Assembly (NCBI RefSeq): GCF_014898055.3
Contig: NW_023603184.1
Coordinates: 27,320,808 to 27,384,807 of the forward strand
Direction: 5' to 3'
Source of the DNA: Talpa occidentalis
Lineage: Eukaryota > Chordata > Mammalia > Eulipotyphla > Talpidae
Length of the DNA: 64,000 bases
Both the position numbers and the translations under genes were made by a program. Below the pieces are notes generated by a model, which was not told the DNA's origin, searched no databases, and was given only the letters and a program-made list of their open reading frames with translations. Numbering within the stretch: the first letter of the stretch is position 1; each line of letters starts with the position of its first letter. Shown here piece after piece: positions 46,601 through 56,444 of this stretch.

Positions 46601-46730
46601 ACTTACACTCTTTCCTCCTTACCCTCCTCCCTACCTACTGAACTCTTATCAAGTGTTCCTCATGCAAGATTTTCCCTCACTGCCTAATGGGAAAAATCTA
46701 TTCCAGCCTCCCCAAATAAATGTATGAATC
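43679..46730. other. 3 kb without a gene; partly conserved-looking AT-rich sequence
   Basis: No exon recognised. 43780-43810 is an imperfect (AATAAT/AGTAAT)n run. 45290-46180 is largely free of recognisable repeats apart from a T23 run at 45761-45783. It contains homeodomain-like words ('gaaattaattagatc', 'cttaattcatgaatcattta'). I cannot assign a function. Confidence 0.4.
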
Positions 46731-46734
46731 TCTA

Positions 46735-47040
46735 CTGTGGGTCCTAAAATGTCATAATGTAATTATGTATGTGAATGACTCTCTAATCCATTATACTGAG
46801 TTCTTCAAAAGGAAGGGTTTTATGTTATTGAATTCTATATCCCTAACATACAGTTTGGTACATAGCTCATAGTAGGTGTTCAAGAAAGGTTTGTTGAATA
46901 AATGTTTAGTTAATGGATTTATAAATGGGTAAATTAGTAAGTGCATGAATGAGTGAATAAGTGAAAATGCAAGTGAATAAAGGAATCCAGGAATGGAAAA
47001 ATATGAATGAATAGACCAATGAATAAACCAAATGTCTATT
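46735..47040 (+). repeat. L2 LINE 3' end followed by a degenerate (TGAA)n tail
   Basis: 'ctaacatacagtttggtaca', 'tagctcatagtaggtgttca' and 'aagaaaggtttgttgaataa' are the canonical L2 3' terminus. About 110 bp of degenerate TGAA/GAAT repeats follow. L2 naturally ends in short TGAA-type repeats, so this looks like an expanded and decayed tail. Confidence 0.8.
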
Positions 47041-47049
47041 CTTCACAGA

Positions 47050-47150
47050 ACAATGATTATACCCATTTTACAAATGGCCAAGCTGAGGCCTGTGCTATTA
47101 AGCAGTAACTTGCTCATATTTCCACACTTGGTAGCAAGCACTGATGAGTT
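47050..47150 (-). repeat. MIR SINE fragment
   Basis: 'cccattttacaaatggccaa', 'gctgaggcctgtg' and 'agtaacttgctcatatttcc' are in antisense MIR order. Confidence 0.75.
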
Positions 47151-47154
47151 ATGA

Positions 47155-48160
47155 TTTGAGAGAGCCTGTTCCACGTGTCCAGCCTCATCACCACCATGCC
47201 AGTGCAGGGTGGGCGTGAGGACCACAGGGGGTGACATAGACCAGAAGATGGTGCTGAAGAAAGACACTAGTGTTAACAAACTGAGGGGTGTCCAGTTATG
47301 CCCATCTTAGCTCTTCCCTACTTCTTGATGCCTTCTTGGGTGGGTTCAAGTGACATAAAGCCCCTCGACACTCTCACTCCAGCAGATTCTAGACCAGGTT
47401 TCCTGGAGCACATGGGAGACTCAGGTTCTGGGTGATTGACTTCCCTTCCAGGGCCATCATCCTGATATCATTAATCCAGCCCCTGTGAGACTGTCACAAG
47501 GTTCATTCATATGCATATTAGATAATACCCATTAGTGATACCCATTAATTAAGCAGAGCAATTTGTTTATAATTAAGTTGAGAAATTTATGACTTTAGAA
47601 AACAATTACAGACACTGATACAAACACATTAGGTAGCGATAGCAACGCCAGTTTTAATTGCTTTCAAGAACCACTGATATTAATGCCACAGCCACCACTA
47701 GTCATGTGTGACAACAGCTTGTAAATTCATCAGTTCACCTATGAGCAAACATCTCAGGTGATCTGCAATGGGAAACTTCAGCCTCCTGGAAACATCTTAT
47801 GATATAGTGCTATGTGAATAAAGCAGACTTGAAAACTATGTATGGTGCGTTCTCAATTTGGTAAAAGAACAATTCTTTGTATGTGTATTTCCTTCTGGTA
47901 TGATACATACTTTCTCTCTATATGTAAAGGTATACATACATATATATATATATATAAAGAGCGGTATATAGCATACATTTATCTCATACATATATTTATG
48001 AATATATATGTAAGTATAAATATAAGTCTTTCTAATGAAAGAAATACATGTGGATTACACATAAGAGAAATGCATAAATAAGGAAAGTGGTTTTCCCAGT
48101 GATGGGATTACTATTTTTATTTATGACTTTTTTTATTTTCAAAATAATCTTATAGGAGAG
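47155..48160. other. No gene; conserved-looking AT-rich tract at 47440-47830
   Basis: 47500-47760 lacks recognisable repeats and contains 'cattaattaagcagagc', 'tttataattaagttg', 'aacaattac' and 'ttttaattgctttc', several of them TAATTA/TAATTG homeodomain-type words. 47930-48010 has a short TATA-rich microsatellite. Candidate non-coding regulatory sequence only. Confidence 0.35.
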
Positions 48161-48174
48161 TTTACTCTTTTTTT

Positions 48175-48452
48175 TTTTTTAACAGATTTATTTATTTATT
48201 TATATAAACACTGGGTATAGTCAGAAGTGTGGGAGTGAGAGGATTCACCAGAGCCAGAGCCATAGCAGGGAACAGACAGGCAGAGTGGCGAAATACACTG
48301 CTGAGGGGAGCAGCGGGCGGCAGGAGAGGTCTGTGTGCCATGTGGGACCCTCGCCGGTGGCCGGGGAGCAGCCGGGGATCGAACCAGCGCTGCAGAGGCT
48401 GCGGGCAGCTTCGCAGCCTAGCGCTCAACCGCTGCACCACCAGGGGAGGCCC
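48175..48452 (-). mobile_element. tRNA-derived SINE, younger subfamily with 11-bp head insertion
   Basis: A perfect duplication tactcttttttt lies on both sides (48163-48174, 48453-48464). The antisense head has 'ggccggggagcagccggggatcg', where other copies have only one GGGG block. The B box GGGATCGAACC is intact, and the tail includes 'aaacactgggtatagtcaga'. Confidence 0.95.
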
Positions 48453-48540
48453 TACTCTTTTTTTAAATACCTAGAAAGTTAAGCGTTATTGAAAGGGTGG
48501 AAATAGAAAAGAATCAAAGGATCAATACCTTTTCTTTTTC

Positions 48541-48827
48541 TTTTTTTTTTTTTGAAAAAAAATTTTTTTTAATTTATTTATACAAGCTTGGGTACAGTCA
48601 GAAGCGCGGGAGGGTGAGAGAATTCACCAGAGCCAGAGCGGGGAGCAGAGCAGGCAGAAGGACCGAAGTACACTGCTGAGGGGAGCAGCTGGCAGCAGGA
48701 GAGGTCTGCGCGCCATGTGGGACCCTCCTGCTGTGGCCGGGGAGCAGCCGGGGATCGAACCTGTGCCGCAGGGGCTTCGGGCAGCTTCGCAACCCAGCGC
48801 TCAACCGCCGCGCCACCGGGGAGGCCC
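48541..48827 (-). mobile_element. tRNA-derived SINE, younger subfamily with 11-bp head insertion
   Basis: Flanked by aataccttttctttttc (48524-48540) and aatatcttttctttttc (48828-48844), 16 of 17 identical. It shares the 11-bp head insertion with the 48175 copy, only 89 bp upstream and in the same orientation. CpGs are well preserved ('caaccgccgcgccaccgggg'), a sign of recent insertion. Confidence 0.95.
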
Positions 48828-48844
48828 AATATCTTTTCTTTTTC

Positions 48845-50700
48845 AAGCAAATTTCCTTTAAAAGGTAAGCAGATGCTTCTGTTTCATTGTACATGCTATT
48901 TCATTGGCATTATAAGATTATCTTTTGTTTTTCTATGAGAAAATGACAAGAGAAACTCACATTTACTCATCATGGGTTTCTTCCATCTCTGATTCTACAG
49001 TGGGGAAAGAAAAGTAGCACCCTTCAACTTTGAAAAAAAAAAATCAGCTCATGAAAACATGAAGAAACTGTGGGTGCAACTTCCTCAGTGCAGAGCCTGC
49101 TGATGCAAGATAAAACACACCAAGCAGTCATTCTGGGCAAGGACAAATTCTCAAAAGTCTCATTGAATAAACCTCCTGCTGACAAGAGTGTGTACTTATA
49201 AGAGGGGTGAGGACCCATCCTTGCCAAATGATTCATCTTCCTGAAATATCACAAGTGAAGAAAAGGGCCATTTGGCTAAAAGCTGTGAATGCCTTGTCAG
49301 AAAATGCACTCCCAGAATGTCAGAGGTCATCTGACCCCATGTGCTCCTCCCCAGCTGAGGGGAGATAGTGTGACCTATGGGGTCAATTGCCAGCCAAAGA
49401 CAGAGCTCATTATGAACACAGATTGGATCCCCTTTCTGTTAACATTTAATGAACACCAACTCTGTGGCAGGCAGTGACCTCTTATCTTCCCCATTGTAGC
49501 ACATTTACAATTACAATTCAGTCTTTGCTTAATAGATTAATAATAAAAGATTATTAAGTCCATGATCTGGACTTTGGTGCTCCCCAAGTGTAGTCCTTGG
49601 AGTATTCATTTGACTAGGTGTTTCTTGAATAGGTTCTGTATGCAGAAAGTTTGGGAAACCCTGATTATTCTTTGCCGTCTTGGAGATTCCTAATGGTACA
49701 GCTTCTCTCCAATTCTTGGAGACAGCCTACAGTGAAGAAGCTTTTTCTGTCTTTCTTTAATATGGCCAATGTATTGAGCACATACTATGTACCAGACACT
49801 GATCTTGGCACCGGGGTGCTGGGATGAATAAGCAGAGGCACAGTGTTAACACACCCCTAATCTCGTAGGGGGAAATGGATTTTTTTTTTTTTTGGCAAAT
49901 ATTTATGAAGATAAAGCAATGTGAGAATACAAATGAGATGACTAATTCCATGGGAAGATGACATCAAAAAGAACTGAGTTTTGAAGTATATAAGAGGGGG
50001 AAATACCATCCTGAGAAATAACTACTGCAGTGACTCAGAGACTTAAAATAACAGGTTTAGATCAGAAAACAAATATCAAGAAGTTCAATGTGATTGGAAT
50101 GAAGGGATAAATATGAGAGGAATATAAAATAAGGTTAAAGCTTGCCAGATTTGGGGTTATTGAATAGAAGGCCTTTCTCCTCTTGAATGTGGAGACATGA
50201 GACAAGAGAAGGAATCTTCTTCCCCTGAAGGTGGGACCAGAAGAATTGGACACAACACTACATTGGGTTTCACCTCTCCATGTGGAATATTAGGTGTTGA
50301 GGATCTGAAATGGAGGTACAGCTCCAATTCTGAAGAATTAAAACAACACAATGAGATTGGAGGCAAGGAAATTTCTTTATAAAAGTTTTCCTGACTACTA
50401 GGAGAGGGTCGTGTTTGTGTGATGGATTCAGTTCCTGAAGGAAATCGGTCTGTGATTAGAACACACCCACACCAACTCTAATTTCCATGTTTTTCAGATA
50501 AGGGAGGTAAGGGGCTTTGAAAACCCTTCTCTTTGATTATCAGATTCATTAGGCCAAGGGAACACTTATGAAGCATTTACCATTTGGGGGCCCAGCTTTC
50601 AAGGAACCCTGTGCGGAGAAAGATGTGCCAAGCATCAACAGTGGCACCACTTGGCCAGGGCTCAGGTAGAGATATGGGTGCCATGGCCTTGGGTCCCACT
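48845..50700. other. 1.9 kb without a gene; scattered ancient repeat pieces
   Basis: 49560-49670 ('ggtgctccccaagtgtagtc', 'cagaaagtttgggaaacc') looks like a worn hAT-type MER element. 49760-49850 ('tattgagcacatactatgta', 'ccagacactgatcttggcac') is an ancient L2/CR1-type block. Otherwise unassigned. Confidence 0.4.
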
Positions 50701-51250
50701 GGGAAGGGGTTTACCATGATTTTACATGGTAAAATCATGAAAGGCTTAACAGAAGAGGAAGGCTTAGGAGGAGAGGTTGCCAAGTGGACAAAGAAAGAGG
50801 ATGCTCCAGGCAGATGAACCAAATATTGGGACAAGACCAGAGCAAGTAGACCAGTAGGGGCTGTGGAAATAATGTGGATGTGAGATACTGAGAGGATGTT
50901 TGAACTTGAATGCATGCAGCAGGGAAAGGAAGATGCAGACAGATTTCAGATTTATATAGGCGATGGAATTGGCTGGGCTGGATGAATGATTAGATGTAAA
51001 GGATGCAGAAGGTGGAGTCAAGATGACATTTATGTTTCAGCTTACATGACACCGGTCACAGAGTTGGAGAATGAATGGAGAGGATCAAACTTGAGGGCTA
51101 GTAGAGGAAAACAGATTTGAGTATGTGAGATGCTGTCTGGGAGGGCTCCCAGGAGTAGGTACCTGGATTAATGGATCTAGAGCTTGGACAAAGAACCAAG
51201 TGGAGATACAAATCTGGGGAAAACACACTGAGCCCTAGTAATACACTCTG
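50700..51250 (-). repeat. L2 LINE fragment, antisense
   Basis: 'ggaggagaggttgccaagtg', 'tgggacaagaccagagcaag', 'gatgtaaaggatgcagaagg' and 'tggagtcaagatgacattta' are in antisense L2 order. The start coincides with a double hairpin at 50711-50739. Confidence 0.6.
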
Positions 51251-51254
51251 ATGT

Positions 51255-51785
51255 CAACAGCTCCAAGTGGGGAGGTTAGCAGGCCAGGTATATACAAATG
51301 TGTCTGCTTCTGGGGAGCCCAGCCTTAGAAAGGGAACTGAACTGATGTTCTCTGTGACTCTGGCTTACAGGCTGCTCTTTTTCTATGGGTCACATGGGTC
51401 AAACTCCCACCATAGTTTCAGGACCCAGTTAGTGCCTACACCAAAGCTCTGGTGAGCATGGGAGTAAGAAAGAAATGGTTGAACATAGTCATATTTAATA
51501 GAAACAAGTTTTGGAGCTAATAATACTGATCTTTTCAATGGACCGAATTAAATTATGCTCCCCATCTTGTATCTTAATTAAAGGGATAAAAACTGTTTCA
51601 CATTTTAATTAGCAAGTTTGTCTTGAAAAGACTTAAATTAATATGGGAGTCATCACCCTTGGAGAGCAGCCCTCTGCCAAGATCCACCGGCCAGTGTGAA
51701 CACGGAGAACTCCATTCTATGGAGAATGGAGTTTCATGAATGAGAGCCCCCGCAGCAGGAAGTTAGAAACGTCGGCTCTTCAAAT
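51255..51785. other. No gene; conserved-looking tract at 51470-51660
   Basis: 51480-51650 is repeat-free and contains 'atcttaattaaagggat', 'cattttaattagcaagt' and 'cttaaattaatatggg', three homeodomain-type words within about 75 bp. Confidence 0.35.
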
Positions 51786-51788
51786 TTT

Positions 51789-51848
51789 CTTTTTTTTTAA
51801 AAAAGATTTATTTATTTATGCCCACAAGAACTGGAGCACAGGCCTAAA
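51789..51848 (-). mobile_element. 5'-truncated tRNA-SINE fragment (tail end only)
   Basis: 'aaaaaagatttatttatttatg', then 'cacaagaactggagcacagg', matches only the terminal 55-60 bp of the SINE and then stops. Confidence 0.75.
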
Positions 51849-51951
51849 AGGATAAAAGCAGGAAGCTGGTTTGTAACTGGAAGGCATGACAATTTTCTTT
51901 TCTAGAAGGATCCACCTTCTACATGTGTATCTTAAGATATTTAAACACTGG

Positions 51952-52215
51952 GCCTCCCTGTGACGCAGCATGTTGAGCACTGTGCCGTGAAGCTGTCTGC
52001 AGCCTCTGCAGCGTGGGTTTGATTCCCTGCCGGCCAGAGAGAAACCACATGGCGTGGCAGACCTCTCCTGTCTTGCCTACTGCCCCCCTCAGCAGTGTAT
52101 TTCAGTCTGCATGTTCTTCTCCCCGCTCTGTCTCTGGTGAATCCTCTCACCCTCTCTTGTCTCTGGCCTATACCATAGCTCTTATATGAACAGAAAATAA
52201 ATATTTAAAAAAAAA
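51952..52215 (+). mobile_element. tRNA-derived SINE, sense
   Basis: Duplication aagatatttaaacactgg (51934-51951) and aagatatttgaacactgg (52216-52233), 17 of 18 identical. The head 'gcctccctgtgacgcagcat' shows loss of 'gg' in the A-box region compared with other copies. The tail is 'aataaatatttaaaaaaa'. Confidence 0.93.
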
Positions 52216-52234
52216 AAGATATTTGAACACTGGG

Positions 52235-53200
52235 GTAACAAGCACCCTTTTAATTGGCTACCTTCTCACATGGGAATCTCTGGGGTTTCTGGAAACCATG
52301 TTGGCAGAGCCGGAGAACAAACAGAATTCTGCCCTTGGGGCTGCCCTAGCAAGAGCCTCCAATAAACACCCGATGTAGGATTCAGAGAAGAGTCAGGCTC
52401 TCGTGGCTTTTTCCTCTAGCTGAAGAGACAGTGACCTGGGCAGTGTTTGCTGGCCACAAGACTATGTGAGTCCTGGTACAGTCAGGTCCGTGAACTTATT
52501 TTTTTCAATTTGTTAAACAAATTTTTAAAGTAATGCTTGTTTAAAAAATGGACATGAAACACATTTAAAAGGAAAATTCAAAACATAAAAACAGACACAA
52601 TCACTGATAACATTTTGATGTGTTTCTTCTGGATTGGCTTGACTGAGGTAGCCTTCTGGCACTCCCCTGGCTAACATTCCTGAGGGTCCTAGGTAACGAG
52701 GCTGGTGGGGTACAGTGCTCACTGCTGCTGCCGTGCCCACCTCCATTTTCATCCCCGCTCACTCTCCTCCCATCATTCCTGCTAGCTGTTCTGGCTCTTG
52801 GGTTCATCGCATTTCAACCTCGAGCTGGCTTGCTCCTCCTCCTCTGTTGCCTAGAGGACAGTTAACACGAGCCTACTGTATAATCGCCTGTATTGAAAGA
52901 GTTGTGTAAAATGGGATTTAATAGGGAAAAGGGAATGTTGAAGTCATTATTTCTCATGGCCTCTGCCTGGTCCAGGGTCCTGCTACTAGACTGCATGGGC
53001 CTGTCTTCTGTCCCTAAGCTTTACTCCCATCACCCCTCTGCTTGGTTGCCCCTGCCCCCCCGCCACCCCCTCCCCCCAATACCCATTAGATCTCAAGCTT
53101 GAGATGCCAAGGGACCAGCTAGAGTTCCCTTTACTTTGTAAAGCCAGGTTACTTAATACTTTTTTTTTTTTTTTGTCTTTATCTCTTGCACATTGGCTCG
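52235..53200. other. About 1 kb unassigned
   Basis: No gene. 53050-53085 is a C-rich run; a T14 run follows at about 53161-53174. Confidence 0.35.
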
Positions 53201-53212
53201 TCCAAGTTCTTT

Positions 53213-53218
<6 letters not shown>

Positions 53219-53245
<27 letters not shown>

Positions 53246-53345
53246 GTGGGACCCTCACTGGTGGCTGGGGATCAAACCGGCGCTGCAGAGGCTGCAGGCA
53301 GCCTCGCAACCCAGCACTCAACCACTGTGCCACCAGGGGAGGCCC
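53219..53345 (-). mobile_element. Head-only tRNA-SINE: 100-nt tRNA-like head joined directly to poly(A)
   Basis: A perfect 17-bp duplication, ccaagttctttcctttt (53202-53218 and 53346-53362), shows a genuine insertion. On the minus strand the insert is the SINE head from 'gggcctcccctggtggcaca' through the B box to 'gagggtcccac' (53345 down to 53246). It passes straight into about 27 A's with one interruption. The C/T-rich body and the usual AAATA tail are absent. Either an RNA ended or was processed after the head and was then tailed, or a short SINE variant exists. Confidence 0.92.
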
Positions 53346-53362
53346 CCAAGTTCTTTCCTTTT

Positions 53363-53437
53363 ATAGCCAAAAGGCCAGGAATTTTCAAATCAATTAGTTG
53401 ACTGCTCTTAAGATGAATTTGTCATCCCTCTCCTAGT
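53363..53437. other. Spacer
   Basis: Short unassigned sequence between the head-only SINE and an LTR. Confidence 0.4.
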
Positions 53438-53907
53438 GTTGGGGGGGAAAAGGATGTCCTAAAGCTAATTCCATACAGGCTTTGTGGACTCCACCCCCAC
53501 CCCAGGCCAAAGCCAAAGACACTGGGAACTCCAAATCCCATCACCACCAAAGGGAAGGTGGCTGGGACCTGAGGGTGGGGTTAAGCAGCCAAGTGAGTAT
53601 AAAGACAGACACGTGGGCTTTGGGGGGGTCCCCCATTTTGGCTCTCCACCAGCTAGCAGCATCTGCCCAGCTCTGAGAGTGACTTTGGTTTTCCAGATCG
53701 GCGGATCGGGTAGGACGCATTAAAGACTTTATTTCCCTATTTTCTCCCTGAGTTGTACATTTTCCTTCTTTCCTTTTCCCTTGTAAATAAACCTTTTATT
53801 AACCTTTTGTGTGTGCCTGGAGTGGAGTATTCATAAGTCCCTTTAAAGCGCGCGGGTGAGGACCCACAGCCAGGCAACCTGTTCAATATCGGGGCTGCCC
53901 TATAACA
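53438..53907 (+). mobile_element. Solo LTR of endogenous retrovirus family 1 (third copy)
   Basis: A 470-bp LTR starts TGTTGGGGG and ends CTATAACA, matching 4088-5114 without the 68-bp duplication and without the nested insertion. It has a TATA box TATAAA (53598-53603) and the AATAAA/T-rich region near 53785-53800. It confirms that the true LTR end lies after the 'gacccacagccagg' block. Flanking 4-mers are CTAG (left) and GCAA (right), so no intact target-site duplication is seen. Confidence 0.9.
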
Positions 53908-53997
53908 GCAAGAGTTGGAGTTCTTATTTTATTAATTATTTCATTCATTTTCTCTTTCTCCTGAAATAAAATTTCTTAAGTGTTCTCTAGGTTAAAG

Positions 53998-54042
53998 TGT
54001 GTGTATATGAGTGTGTGTGTGTGTGTGTATGTGTGTGTATAC
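53998..54042. repeat. (GT)n microsatellite, interrupted
   Basis: A run of gtgtgt with 'gtatatgagt' and 'gtatgt' interruptions. Confidence 0.9.
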
Positions 54043-54129
54043 AAACCCTTACAAACCCTTAGGTTCAGTTCTTGTAAGTGAAAGTGGGCATGCTCACGCA
54101 TGAACTCATCCATGTGAAAAGCTATGTAC

Positions 54130-54500
54130 TCTCCAGAGGCTGCTACGTGCCCATCAGCTGACGGCTGGATGAAGAAGATGTGGTATATCCACACTGTGGG
54201 ATACTATGCAGCTCTAAGGAAAGATGAAATGCAAATGAAGGGAAATGCATTTGAATTGCATGTTCAGTCCAAATGAAATGCATTTTCAGTCCAAATGAAG
54301 GGAACTTGAGGGAATTATGTGTTGGAAAGCAAGTCAGAATGACAAAGACAAATACTACAGTTTTACTTAGTGGATTATTTGACAAAATAAAATACTTACA
54401 AAAACTAGTGGTCATTAATAAAGGGAGTGAGGGTTCTGAGGTGAAAAGAGAGAGTGGAGAGAAAGAAAGGGACAAGGAGATGTAAGAGTTGGTGATGGGG
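54130..54500 (+). repeat. L1 LINE ORF2/3' fragment with local duplications
   Basis: 'gtgcccatcagctgacggct', 'ggatgaagaagatgtggtat', 'gggatactatgcagctctaa' and 'gacaaagacaaatactacag' are in L1 order. Between them 54221-54310 holds repeated 'cagtccaaatga' and 'atgcattt' words, a local expansion. Confidence 0.75.
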
Positions 54501-54504
54501 AAAA

Positions 54505-56235
54505 TACTTAATTGATGGTCACAAAATATATACAATCATGAAAATTACAAAGAGCTACCATTTTTATCACCATCATTTAATTTATAAAAAGAACATTTTT
54601 ACACAAAGATAAGAAGAATAAAAGACAATTCTTTTAAAAAAAAGAAATGAAGTACAGTTCAGGAAATAACAATTGCAAGGCTTTTGACACATTCTGTAGA
54701 ACTTTGGGGCAGAAGGGAGGTGCATGGAAAGTTCCCTTCAGCACTGCTATGTGAGGGTCGGGATCCCCCAACTCTGCTCAGCTCTGGGTAATATAATTTA
54801 GAGGTAAAAAGAATTAGACATTCTCATGGGTAAAAGTCACACCTGCCTGTTGATGTAAATTTGAAAGCAGCTTTCGAGGCTTGTGTGGCCAGCTCCTGGG
54901 AAGCGGGAACCCTCTGTGGAAACCCCACTGTCACCTATTTAACATCAAGTTTCCAAACGGAATCTTAAGTTCTACACAGCCATTTATCAAAGAGTTTCCA
55001 AATGCCACTTTCCAATTTGCATCAGACCTTTTCTACATATTAATGTGATTCTGTTACTAATGTATATATTTTTGCTGCTCTACCTAAATTTGCATTTGAA
55101 ACTCTAATGAGGTTACGGGGTGAGCCAGTTCCCTAGGGGAAAAAACAATTCCATGGTTGTTTTCTCTTGTGCTCTGTGAAGATGTCCTCAGAGGGTCATG
55201 GACATCAGAGTCACTGAAGCAGCCCTGCCTCAGCCTCTGTCATCTCTGGTGCTCAGCTTCACTCTAGTTGAACCATCCACCTTTACGTTTTCCTCTCTGG
55301 TTCACTTGCTTTGACCCCTTCAAGGACATTGAATTGGCACTAGAGGGGTTTGGTCCTTTGTTTGAAGTGGGATTTTTGTCAGTGGGGTAAGCTAGTAAGT
55401 TAGGTGCGTCTGCAGAAGTGACTCGGGGCAGGGAGAGCCAGATGGCTGAACCAAGCCGAGTTCTTTGGGGAAACTTGCCCTACCTTCCGCCTGCTTTTAC
55501 TGTTTTATTCAGCACTGGTGGTGGGTGACTTTGAGTATCCATTTGTTGTCCTGACCCTCAAACTCTGAGTTTACAGAGTTTGGACGTGAAAGAAAGTTTC
55601 TAGAGTGTCACCATTCTGCTCTTCTTCTCAGACCTGAGCCCAGAGACAGATGTCATTCCCAGTTGGACCTTGGGGGCTTGTCTGGAGGTTTTGCAGAGGA
55701 GGGGAACAGCATTTGAGCCTGTGTGAAGTGAAATACAGTACAGATGGCTGGATGCTTCTGGCTGATAATGGGGCTGCCCAGTTGGTGTCTTAGTTACCTT
55801 GTGCCCTCTAAACCATCCTCCCTTCACCCCTAGTCTTGTGCTCAGGTCCTGCTTTTCCTCAAATTGGAGCCAAAGCCCCCAGGATGACAACAGTAAGGCA
55901 GGAACCCTGGATTGTCTTTGCTTACCTCTGGCCTGCTCTCTTTCCATGCCCTTTTTTGCCCCATTCTGGATACCTGGCTCCCCAGCCTGATTTTGGTTTG
56001 GCTTCTGGAGATTTTGGACTTGGTGTCTGTGCTTTGTCTTCTGGGCATCTGGGCATCAGCTTCCCCAGGAATCTCTCTGCTTTTCAGACACACATCTGAG
56101 CTTCTCCCCATGCATTCTCTCTCCTCGTCCACTAAATTCTTTATTCCACCCGAATGTCAGAATTGAATTAGAGTTCATTGAACCCCATGAGTCATAAAAT
56201 AATGGATTCTGGATTTTGACCAAGTCAGGACAGGA
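54505..56235. other. 1.7 kb without a gene; conserved-looking tract at 54840-55150
   Basis: 54840-55150 has no recognisable repeat and contains two octamer-like words ('aatttgcatcag', 'aaatttgcatttg'), 'acatattaatgtg' and 'cactctaatgag'-type words. 55790-56160 has overlapping frames on both strands but no protein I recognise. Confidence 0.35.
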
Positions 56236-56239
56236 GCAG

Positions 56240-56440
56240 TGGCTCAGGGGAAGGGGCCTGGGTTTGACAGGGAGACAAATTTTCGTTCCTGGCTCTAACA
56301 TTTGCTCCCTGTTTTAGGGGCTCACTCAACATTTCTGAGCTTTCACTTCCCCAAATGCTAAATGGGGTTGCATGATGATGCGGTGGTTGTGGGGCACAGA
56401 TGAGAGCACACAGGTAAAAGGGCCTAGAGCATGAGGGATG
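56240..56440 (+). repeat. MIR SINE
   Basis: 'gggcctgggtttgacaggga', 'ttcctggctctaacatttgc', 'caacatttctgagctttcac' and 'ggggttgcatgatgatgc' follow MIR order, diverged. Confidence 0.7.
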
Positions 56441-56444
56441 GATA

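Noticed and set aside
47544..47551. TTAATTAA here (and singly near 35945 and 51573) as part of the same cluster as 57 kb
   Set aside because: These are isolated single copies many kilobases away. They show only that the word is not rare in AT-rich DNA.
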